Shown: positions 46,349 through 53,452 of the stretch, piece after piece
Numbering within the stretch: the first letter of the stretch is position 1
Layout: the number at the start of each line of letters is the position of its first letter
Source of the DNA: Streptomyces sp. NBC_01460
GTDB taxonomy: Bacteria > Actinomycetota > Actinomycetes > Streptomycetales > Streptomycetaceae
Length of the DNA stretch: 64,000 bases
NCBI RefSeq assembly: GCF_036227405.1
Contig: NZ_CP109473.1
Span: forward strand, 5,332,001 to 5,396,000
Direction: 5' to 3'
The notes under the pieces: generated by a model
The model's database searches: none
What the model was told of the DNA's origin: nothing
Seen by the model: the letters and a program-made list of their open reading frames with translations, nothing else
Position numbers and translations under genes: made by a program

Positions 46349-47337
46349 GCCGTCACAGCCTTCGTACGGTCGCGGGCGATGATGTCCTGGATGTCGCCGA
46401 CCCGTGCGCTCGGGGCGATCAGCGGAGGCGCGTCGGGTGACCGCAGATAGGCGAGCAGAAGCTCCTCCAGGGTCGGGGTCTCGGCTGCGCCCCCGCTGTA
46501 CGCGACCGGTCCGCCGAGGCGTACCAGGACGCCCGGCCGGCCCTCGCCGCGGCGGGACTCGATGACCCGGTGCGGGGCGACGACGGGGAAGGGGTCGCCC
46601 CCCGGGACGTCGATCAGGGCGTGTGCGGCGCGCAGTTCGTCCACCTCGCCCGCGAGGCGCAGCCCGCCGTTCGCGATGACGAGGAGGTAGTCGCAGATGA
46701 ACTCCAGCTCGGCGAGCATGTGCGAGGACACCAGCACCGTCGTGCCGTGCTCGGCGGCCTCCGTCGTCAGGGTGGCCATGAGCTCGCGGCGGACCAGCGG
46801 GTCCAGGTCGGCCATCGGTTCGTCGAGGATGAGCAGATCGGGGCGCTTCCCGAAGGCCAGGGCGAAGGCGACCCGGGTGCGCTGACCGCCGGACAGGGTT
46901 CCGACCTTCGCCTTCAGGGGCACCTGGCCCGCGCCGACGATGCCCTCGGCGACCTCCTGGTCCCAGCGGGGGTTGAACTCGGCTCCGAGCCGCAGGGTCT
47001 CCGCCACGGTGAAGCGCCGGAACAGTGGCTTCTCCTGGGTCAGGAACGCGGTCCGCAGGACGGCCTCCGTCGACCCGGGCGCCGCGCCGAACACCCGCAG
47101 GGCACCGGTCGTCGGCCGGGTCATGTTCGTGGCCAGGCCCATCAGGGTGCTCTTGCCGGCGCCGTTGGGACCGACGAGGCCACACACCCGCCCGGCCGGC
47201 AGCCGGAAGGAGACGTCCTGCAGCGCCCAGCCGCGCCGGTACTTCCTGCCGAGACCGTGGGCCTCGATCGCCGACTCTCCCGCGGGCGGGCGTGCGCACC
47301 CCGTTCCGCTTCCGTGGTGCGACTCCGCGTGCTTCAT
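46345..47337 (-). CDS. ABC transporter ATP-binding protein
   Basis: Encodes 330 residues from ATG 47337. Walker A GLVGPNGAGKSTLMGL, signature TLSGGQRTRVAFALAF, Walker B LLILDEPMADLDPL and the switch region VSSHMLAELE are intact; a C-terminal 100-residue extension follows. It belongs to the BcrA/YtrB-like ATPases pairing with ABC-2 permeases. AGGAG seven bases upstream supports 47337. An in-frame ATG at 47520 has an even stronger AAGGAGG and would add 61 residues of low-complexity sequence, so the true start is uncertain. Confidence 0.9.
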   Translation of the reverse strand: MKHAESHHGSGTGCARPPAGESAIEAHGLGRKYRRGWALQDVSFRLPAGRVCGLVGPNGAGKSTLMGLATNMTRPTTGALRVFGAAPGSTEAVLRTAFLTQEKPLFRRFTVAETLRLGAEFNPRWDQEVAEGIVGAGQVPLKAKVGTLSGGQRTRVAFALAFGKRPDLLILDEPMADLDPLVRRELMATLTTEAAEHGTTVLVSSHMLAELEFICDYLLVIANGGLRLAGEVDELRAAHALIDVPGGDPFPVVAPHRVIESRRGEGRPGVLVRLGGPVAYSGGAAETPTLEELLLAYLRSPDAPPLIAPSARVGDIQDIIARDRTKAVTA

Positions 47338-47665
47338 CTGGGGCTCCTGTGCGTGTGGGGAGGGGTGGCCCTTGCGTGTGGGGAACGGGCCGGGCATGCG
47401 TGCGGGCGACCACCGGGTCGGGACATCGCGGTCGGGACATCGCTCACACCCGAGGCCGCGCGGCTGCCGTCGAGGCCGGGTGCGCGACGCGGTGAGCGGC
47501 GGGCGGGCGGCCGCGATCATGGCATCCTCCTTGTGTGATGAACGGCGAACGCCGCCCGGTGAGGACCACTCTTCTCGGCCGCGCCCCGCGGCGGATCGGG
47601 CGAAAGACAGATCCTGAGCGGCCGACTCCGACTTTCGGCCGGTCGGCGGGAGGACGGTGAGAGGG
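47338..47665. other. 328-bp divergent region between ABC exporter and two-component genes
   Basis: Carries a near-consensus ribosome site AAGGAGG (minus strand, about 47526-47532) followed by an ATG (47520) in frame with the ABC ATPase, and a direct repeat TCGGGACATCGC at about 47422-47446. Promoters for both directions should be here; none matches the consensus well. Confidence 0.5.
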
Positions 47666-48877
47666 ATGCCGAAGGCGGCGGACGCGGTGGCCACGGCCGT
47701 ACGGAGGATCGGACGCCCGCCACTCCTGCCCGTCACGGTCCGGCTGCTGACGGCAGGGGCCCTGAGCGTCCTCGTCGTGATGGACTGGGTGGGCGGCGAC
47801 TTCTACCGGATCGGGGACGGCTCCGCGCTGGGGCCCGCCAAGCTGGGCGGCGCCCTGCTGGCCATCGCTCTCGTCGTCGCTTCGCCCCGGCTCGGCAGCC
47901 GGGCGCTGCCGGCAGTCGGCTGCACGCTGGCGGTCGTGTCGCTGTGCCTCTCGGCGGTGCTGCACCTGGAGATGTCGATCGGCGCGCAGGCGCTGGGATA
48001 CGCCGAACCGGCGGCTCTGGTGTGTCTCCTGCTGGCCGTCGCCCGGCGGGGGAAGTGGTCGTGGGCGGCGGTGGCCGTTCCCCTGCTCTACCTGGCGATC
48101 GTGCTGCGACCGGTGTCGGTCCAGGTGAAGCAGTCCACGACCATCTTCGCGCTGATCTACGCCCTGGCGGCGCTCGCGGTGCTGAGCGCCGGCCTCGGGA
48201 TGCGTCTGCTCCTGGTGGACCGGCGGCGCCAGGCGGCGGCTCTCAAACTGGAGCAGCGCACGGAGTTCGCCAGGGACCTGCACGACTTCGTCGCCCACCA
48301 CGTGACCGGCATCGTCGTCCAGGCACAGGGGGCCCACGCGATCGCGGACCGGCGGCCCGAACTGGTGCCGCCCGCGCTGCAGCGGATCGAACAGGCGGGC
48401 TCGGAGGCGCTGACCTCCATGCGGCACATGGTGGGGATGCTCCGGGACGCCGACGGGGAGGTGGCACTGACACCGCTGGCAGGCATCGGCGAAATGCGTT
48501 CGCTGGTCGAGGAGTTCTCGGCCGTCGGCGGGGCACGGGCACGGCTCGACCTGGAGGGGACCTTCGACGACCTGCCGGTGGAGGTGACCACCACCGCCCA
48601 CCGGGTGGTGATGGAGGCCCTCACCAACGTACGCAAGCACGCCCACGGATGCACCGAGGTACGGGTCCGCGTGGACCGTTCGGGAGACCGGCTCACCGTA
48701 CGGGTCGGCGACGACGGACGGCCGCGCCATGTCTCCCCGAGCGGTTTCGGGCTGAAGGGCCTGGCCGAGCGGGTGGGCCTGGTCGGCGGAAGCGTCCAGG
48801 CGGGCCCGGTGGCCGCAGGTGGCTGGGCCGTGGAGGCGACGCTCCCGGTGGCGACGGCGGGGGCGGCGGTCTCATGA
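47666..48877 (+). CDS. two-component sensor histidine kinase (NarL/DesK type)
   Basis: Encodes 403 residues. The N-terminus holds about six membrane helices (from LLTAGALSVLVVMDWVG to STTIFALIYALAALAVLSAG). A HisKA_3 dimerisation domain follows: EFARDLHDFVAHHVTGIVVQAQGA with the phospho-accepting His in RDLHDFVAHH. The C-terminal HATPase has VVMEALTNVRKHAHG (N box) and VGDDGRPR...GFGLKGLAERVGLVGGSVQAG (G boxes). It probably senses envelope or drug signals through the membrane part. ATG 47666 has GGAGGA about 11 bases upstream. Its stop overlaps the next start. Confidence 0.9.
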   Translation: MPKAADAVATAVRRIGRPPLLPVTVRLLTAGALSVLVVMDWVGGDFYRIGDGSALGPAKLGGALLAIALVVASPRLGSRALPAVGCTLAVVSLCLSAVLHLEMSIGAQALGYAEPAALVCLLLAVARRGKWSWAAVAVPLLYLAIVLRPVSVQVKQSTTIFALIYALAALAVLSAGLGMRLLLVDRRRQAAALKLEQRTEFARDLHDFVAHHVTGIVVQAQGAHAIADRRPELVPPALQRIEQAGSEALTSMRHMVGMLRDADGEVALTPLAGIGEMRSLVEEFSAVGGARARLDLEGTFDDLPVEVTTTAHRVVMEALTNVRKHAHGCTEVRVRVDRSGDRLTVRVGDDGRPRHVSPSGFGLKGLAERVGLVGGSVQAGPVAAGGWAVEATLPVATAGAAVS

Positions 48878-49530
48878 CGATCCGGGTGCTGATCGCCGAC
48901 GACCAGGCCATGGTCCGTGCGGGGTTCGCGATGATCCTCGCCGCGGAGGACGACATCGACGTCGTCGCCGAGGCCGCGGACGGGGTGTACGCCGTGGAAC
49001 TCGCCGAGCGCCACCGTCCCGACGTGGTGCTGATGGACATCCGCATGCCCCGTATGGACGGGCTGGAGGCGCTCCGCAGACTGACGCGCCCCGGTACCGT
49101 GAATCCGCCGAAGGTCGTCGTGGTCACGACGTTCGACGACGACGAGTACGTCCAGCGCGCGCTGGGCGAGGGAGCCTCCGGCTTCCTGATCAAGGACTCC
49201 GGCCCGGCCCTGCTCGTCGAGGCGATCCGAGCGGCGGCCTCCGGCGAAGCACTGGTGAGCCCGGCCATCACCGTCCGGCTGCTGCGGCGCCTCAACAACG
49301 CCGTGCCCGCCCCGCGGGAGCCGCACACCGCGCTCTCCGCGCGGGAGACGGACCTGGTGCGGCTCGTGGCCAGGGGGCTGACGAACGCGGAGATCGCCGC
49401 CGAACTCACCATCACGGTGGGCACGGTGAAGACACATCTCGCCAACGTGCAGACCAAGCTCTCCGCCCGCAACCGTGTGGAGATCGCTGCCTGGGCCTGG
49501 GAATCGGGCCTGATCGACGGACGAGGGTGA
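48874..49530 (+). CDS. NarL/LuxR family response regulator
   Basis: Encodes 218 residues. Receiver domain: VLIADDQAMVRAGF (acidic pocket), DVVLMDIRMPRMDGLEAL with phospho-accepting Asp near residue 54, VVVTTFDDDEYV, and Lys in FLIKDSGPALL. The LuxR helix-turn-helix is at about 148-210 (LSARETDLVRLVARGLTNAEIAAELTITVGTVKTHLANVQTKL). The ATGA overlap couples it to the kinase. The pair likely controls the divergent ABC exporter. Confidence 0.94.
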   Translation: MTIRVLIADDQAMVRAGFAMILAAEDDIDVVAEAADGVYAVELAERHRPDVVLMDIRMPRMDGLEALRRLTRPGTVNPPKVVVVTTFDDDEYVQRALGEGASGFLIKDSGPALLVEAIRAAASGEALVSPAITVRLLRRLNNAVPAPREPHTALSARETDLVRLVARGLTNAEIAAELTITVGTVKTHLANVQTKLSARNRVEIAAWAWESGLIDGRG

Positions 49531-49594
49531 GGCCGGCCTCTCCGCCGTGCGCCGGGCGGACAGGCCGACCCAAGTGCCCTTCACGGGAGTCCCG

Positions 49595-49650
49595 TTGACA
49601 CGTACTGACGCTGTCTCTAGCGTGTCATCCCGGTATTACATCGATGTAAT
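49595..49650 (+). promoter_or_regulatory. strong promoter and LacI-like operator before the GH43 gene
   Basis: TTGACA (49595-49600) and TAGCGT (49618-49623) with a 17-bp spacer form a near-ideal principal-sigma promoter. Twelve bases downstream lies the perfect 16-bp palindrome ATTACATCGATGTAAT (49635-49650) with a central CG, the form of LacI-family operators. It covers the early transcribed region, the right place for repression. No LacI gene is in the window. Confidence 0.7.
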
Positions 49651-49702
49651 CGAGTAGTGGCGCCCCCCACCGACGAGCACCTCCCGCCCTAAGGAGCCGC
49701 CC

Positions 49703-51217
49703 GTGCGCGCAGCCCGGATCCCCCTGCCCACCCCCGTCCGCGGCCTCTCCCCGAGCCGCGGCAGTGCCGTGCGCCGCGCAGCCGTGGCGGTGGCCGTGCT
49801 CATCGCCGTCCTGTCGGGCCTGCTGACGGCGTCACCGGCCGCGGTGGCGGGCGCCACCGCTCCGACACCCCGAGCGGCAGCCGCAGCGGGGACGTTCCGT
49901 AATCCGCTGAACACCGGGCCCGACCCGTTCATGACGCACTGGAACGGGTCCTACTACCTGGCCACCACGCAGGGCGACAGCGTCCGCATGTGGCGCTCGT
50001 CCTCGCTGGGCACCCTGCTCGCGGCCGACCCGGTCACCGTGTGGACCGACTCCGACCCCTCCCGCAACCGCAACATCTGGGCCCCGGAGTTCTACCGCTT
50101 CGGGGACCGCTGGTACCTGTACTACACCGCCGACGACGGGGTCGACGACCACCACCGTCTGTACGTGCTGGAGTCGGAACGCGACGACCCGGCCGGTCCG
50201 TACCACTTCAAGGCGAAGCTCACCCCGCCCAACCACGCGAACGACTTCGCCATCGACGCCGGCATCCTGCAGCACAACGGCCGCCTCTACCTGGCCTACA
50301 GCGGTATCAACCCGTATCAGCACAACGGGCTCAACATCGCCCCGATGTCGAATCCCTACACCGTGTCGGGCGACGCGGTCGCCATCGACGCGGCGGGCGG
50401 CTGTCCCGAGGTCCGGGAGGGGCCGGAGTTCCTCTACCGCAACGGCCGTACGTGGATGACCTACTCCACCTGTGACACGGGGAAACCCGACTACCAGATC
50501 TGGATGATGTCGCTGCCCGCCACCGCCGATCCGCTGGTACCCGGCAACTGGACCCAGCACCCCGGCCCGGTCTTCTCCCGTGCCGACGACCGCGGCGTGT
50601 ACGGCCCGGGCCACCACGCGTTCTTCCGTTCGCCCGACGGCACCGAGGACTGGATCGTCCACCACGCCAAGACGACCTCCGCCCTCACCTACTCCAACCG
50701 CACCACCCGCGCCCAGCGGTTCACCTGGAAGGCCGACGGCAGCCCCGACTTCGGTCGTCCGTACGCGCTCGGCGCCACCCAGGACCTGCCGTCGGGCGAC
50801 CCCGGGTCCGGCACCTACTGGATCAACGACGACGGCCGCTCCAGCGGTGCCGGGACCGTCTCGTACACCGGCGCATGGAACTCGGGCAGCGGCTGCGCCA
50901 CCCAGTGTTTCTGGGGTGACGACCACTGGAACGAGCGGGCGGGCGACACCGCGACCTTCACCTTCGACGGAACCCGCATCGCCCTGCTGTCCGTCCGTGA
51001 CACCGGGAACGGCATCGCCGCCCTGAGCATCGACGGCGGTCCGGAGCAGCGCGTCGACCTCTACGGATCCATCCGCACGGGCGAGACGCTCCAGTACCTC
51101 AGTCCCCGGCTGCCCCGAGGCCGGCACACGCTGCGCGTCCGGGTCACCGGAGAGCACGGCACACAGTCGGGTGCCTCCTTCGTGAGCGTGGACCGCGCGG
51201 AGGTCTACACGGACTGA
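49703..51217 (+). CDS. secreted glycoside hydrolase family 43 enzyme
   Basis: Encodes 504 residues. A long signal sequence (RRAAVAVAVLIAVLSGLLTASPAAVAG, cleavage near 50-60) precedes a five-blade propeller. The catalytic base Asp74 lies in NTGPDPFMTHW, the pKa-modulating Asp in DFAIDAGIL and the acid Glu in CPEVREGPEFLY. The family acts on arabinan, arabinoxylan or xylan side chains; the exact substrate is not deducible. After about residue 370 a C-terminal beta domain (TYWINDDGRSSGAGTVSYTGAW..., ending VSVDRAEVYTD) resembles a carbohydrate-binding jelly roll. Confidence 0.88.
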   Translation: MRAARIPLPTPVRGLSPSRGSAVRRAAVAVAVLIAVLSGLLTASPAAVAGATAPTPRAAAAAGTFRNPLNTGPDPFMTHWNGSYYLATTQGDSVRMWRSSSLGTLLAADPVTVWTDSDPSRNRNIWAPEFYRFGDRWYLYYTADDGVDDHHRLYVLESERDDPAGPYHFKAKLTPPNHANDFAIDAGILQHNGRLYLAYSGINPYQHNGLNIAPMSNPYTVSGDAVAIDAAGGCPEVREGPEFLYRNGRTWMTYSTCDTGKPDYQIWMMSLPATADPLVPGNWTQHPGPVFSRADDRGVYGPGHHAFFRSPDGTEDWIVHHAKTTSALTYSNRTTRAQRFTWKADGSPDFGRPYALGATQDLPSGDPGSGTYWINDDGRSSGAGTVSYTGAWNSGSGCATQCFWGDDHWNERAGDTATFTFDGTRIALLSVRDTGNGIAALSIDGGPEQRVDLYGSIRTGETLQYLSPRLPRGRHTLRVRVTGEHGTQSGASFVSVDRAEVYTD

Positions 51218-51242
51218 GGCGGTCCGGGGAGGGCGGAGGCCG

Positions 51243-52058
51243 TCAACTGCCGTGGCGCACCCGGGTGTCGAGGAAGCGCAGGAGCGCCTCGTTGAAGGCC
51301 GTGGGCTGCTCGACGCCGGGGAGGTGTCCCGCCCGCTCGATGACGACGAGGTCGGCGGACGGGACCAGGCCGTGCATGGCCTTCGCGTCGCTGACCGGGG
51401 TGTAGTCGTCATCGGCGCCGACCACGAGGAGGACCGGCCCGGAGGCCGAGGCGAGCGTGTCACGGTAGTCGGGCCTCAGCGCCCGTCCGCGCAGCGCGGC
51501 CGCGGCGCCCTCCGGGGCGGTGCCGCGCATCATCGCCAGGACGTGCGCGGCCACGTCCGGGAGGGCCGTGACGTTGTACGGGGCGATCATCCTGCCGATC
51601 ACCTCGTCCGCGTACCCGCCCATGCCCTCCGCGAGGAGCCGGTCGGCGAGTGCGGCGCGGAAGGCCTTGCCCTCCTCGGTCTCGGCGACCGGGGAGGTGT
51701 CGGAGAGGACGAGCCCGCGCACCCGCTCCGGACGGGTCCGCAGGAACTCCATGGCGATCTGTCCGCCCATGGAGACCCCGCCGATGACGACGTCCTGGAG
51801 GCCGAGGGTGTCGAGGAGCGCGGCGATGTCGTCGGCGAAGTCGGAGAGCAGGCAGGTCCCCGGCACGACCTCGCTGCTGCCGTAGCCGCGGAGGTCGGGC
51901 GTCACGACCCGGTATCCGGCTGCCGTCAGCGCCGCGGCCTGGGGAGCCCACAGGGTGTGGTCGAACGGATGGCCGTGCACGAGCACCACGGGGGTGCCGT
52001 CGGCGGGGCCCTGGTCGTCGTAACGGATGGACACGCCGTTGACCGCTGTCTTGATCAC
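51243..52058 (-). CDS. alpha/beta hydrolase
   Basis: Encodes 271 residues. The fold is clear: VVLVHGHPFDHTLWAPQAAAL (oxyanion region), VVTPDLRGYGSSE, the nucleophile elbow GGVSMGGQIAME (catalytic Ser), the acid in VVGADDDYTPV and His in ERAGHLPGVEQP. The best relatives are non-haem haloperoxidase/esterase-like enzymes; substrate unknown. GTG 52058 (MIKTAVNG) is chosen; TACATT lies seven bases upstream, suggesting a leaderless mRNA. An upstream in-frame TTG at 52067 is less likely. Confidence 0.9.
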   Translation of the reverse strand: MIKTAVNGVSIRYDDQGPADGTPVVLVHGHPFDHTLWAPQAAALTAAGYRVVTPDLRGYGSSEVVPGTCLLSDFADDIAALLDTLGLQDVVIGGVSMGGQIAMEFLRTRPERVRGLVLSDTSPVAETEEGKAFRAALADRLLAEGMGGYADEVIGRMIAPYNVTALPDVAAHVLAMMRGTAPEGAAAALRGRALRPDYRDTLASASGPVLLVVGADDDYTPVSDAKAMHGLVPSADLVVIERAGHLPGVEQPTAFNEALLRFLDTRVRHGS

Positions 52059-52137
52059 GCAGGGCAATGTAGCGCCGGGGACCGTGTGGGGTGACGAGGT
52101 TTTCGGGATTCCGCCCAGGGATCCGGCCGCTGTGGTC

Positions 52138-53376
52138 TCAGGAACTGCCCACGGCCAGCTCCGAACCCGTCAGCCGCACCCGGATGCCGTCCTCCCCGAC
52201 GCGGACGTCACGCAGGCGGACGTCCCCGTGCTCGGGCTCCGGCAGCTCGAAGGCCAGGGAGAGCCGGTCGGCGAGAACCGGGCGCGTGAGCCGGGACAGG
52301 CCGTCGAGGAGGTCGGGGTCGAGGCCCAGGTCGCTGAGGACCTCCGGGTTGTCCTCGGCCAGGTCGATGAGGTTGAGGCTCTGGGCCTCGCGGGCGAAGC
52401 GCGGGGACCCGGTCAGCTTCGTGAGCGCGCCGTCGTCGCTCAGGCCCTCGCGGACGGTCGCCTCCGGCACTCCCAGCCGCTGCACGATCGCCGGGACCGA
52501 CAGCAGCGCCTTCGCCTTGCGGGTCTCCCGGGCGAGATCGGCGGATGCCTTCGGTGTCAGGTGCAGGCCGTCCGAGGCGCGGGAGCCGGGGCGGTAGGTC
52601 GCCAGGTCCCCGATGTCCAGGCGCATGCCGCCGATCTCCGTGGCGATGCCCCGCTCGGCCTGCCGCCGGATCGTGGCCTCGGCGTGCACCCGCAGGTCGT
52701 GCCCGGCGACCGGCAGGGTGCCCCGGGCCTCGACCCGGTCGCTGCCGTCACCGCTGAAGGTCACCTGGGAGGCGCCGAGTTCGCGGTTGAGGTCGTCGAA
52801 GGACAGCAGGACGTCGCCGTCGAGGCGGGAGACGTCGGCGCCGCGCACCGACGTGAGGCCGTCGGCGTTCAGCCGGATGTCGTGGGCCGTGGCCGACACC
52901 TTCGCCAGCGACACCCGGTCGGCCGCCACGTCGGGCACGGTCACCTGTACCGAGTCCAGCTTCTTGTCCGCGAGTTGGGTCAGGAAGGGAAAACCGCCGA
53001 TCTCCACCTCGGGGGCGGCGTTCAGGTCCAGCTGACTCTTGAGGGTGTCGGCCGCCTTCCGCTCGGCGAACAGCACGGCCCAGCGGTCGGCCAGGGCGAC
53101 GAAGGCGGTGAGGACGACCAGACCCACCACCGCCTTCGCGGCGACCGGCAGGGCCGCGAAGCGGCGGCGGCGGCGACCGCCGCGGCGGTCCACGCGCGGG
53201 GGCCGTTCCCGCTCCCGCCAGGCCCTCCGCGGGGCGGCGCCTTCGCCGGCGGACTCGCCGGGGAACCCGGCCGGAGGCGCGTCGGCGAGCGCTCCGAGCT
53301 CCTCGTAGGGGTTGCGGGCGGTTGTGGAGCGGCCGTGGGGGTGGTGACGCGGGTCCATGGGGTGCGGGGTGTGCAT
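52138..53376 (-). CDS. DUF2993 (LmeA-like) membrane-associated protein
   Basis: Encodes 412 residues. A charged, disordered N-terminus of about 80 residues is followed by one membrane segment (AAKAVVGLVVLTAFVALADRWAVLFA) and an extracytoplasmic DUF2993 domain: ADTLKSQLDLNAAPEVEIGGFPFLTQLADKKLDSVQVTVPDVAADRVSLAKVSATAHDI. LmeA of mycobacteria, in this family, binds phospholipid and aids lipoglycan maturation, so a role at the envelope is plausible. The gene is single, with its own start at ATG 53376. Confidence 0.85.
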   Translation of the reverse strand: MHTPHPMDPRHHPHGRSTTARNPYEELGALADAPPAGFPGESAGEGAAPRRAWRERERPPRVDRRGGRRRRRFAALPVAAKAVVGLVVLTAFVALADRWAVLFAERKAADTLKSQLDLNAAPEVEIGGFPFLTQLADKKLDSVQVTVPDVAADRVSLAKVSATAHDIRLNADGLTSVRGADVSRLDGDVLLSFDDLNRELGASQVTFSGDGSDRVEARGTLPVAGHDLRVHAEATIRRQAERGIATEIGGMRLDIGDLATYRPGSRASDGLHLTPKASADLARETRKAKALLSVPAIVQRLGVPEATVREGLSDDGALTKLTGSPRFAREAQSLNLIDLAEDNPEVLSDLGLDPDLLDGLSRLTRPVLADRLSLAFELPEPEHGDVRLRDVRVGEDGIRVRLTGSELAVGSS

Positions 53377-53452
53377 CACCTCATCCGAACACGACGACCG
53401 TCCCTGCTCGCAACCCGAACCAGCAGTAAGCGACCTAACTCACGATCAGTCC

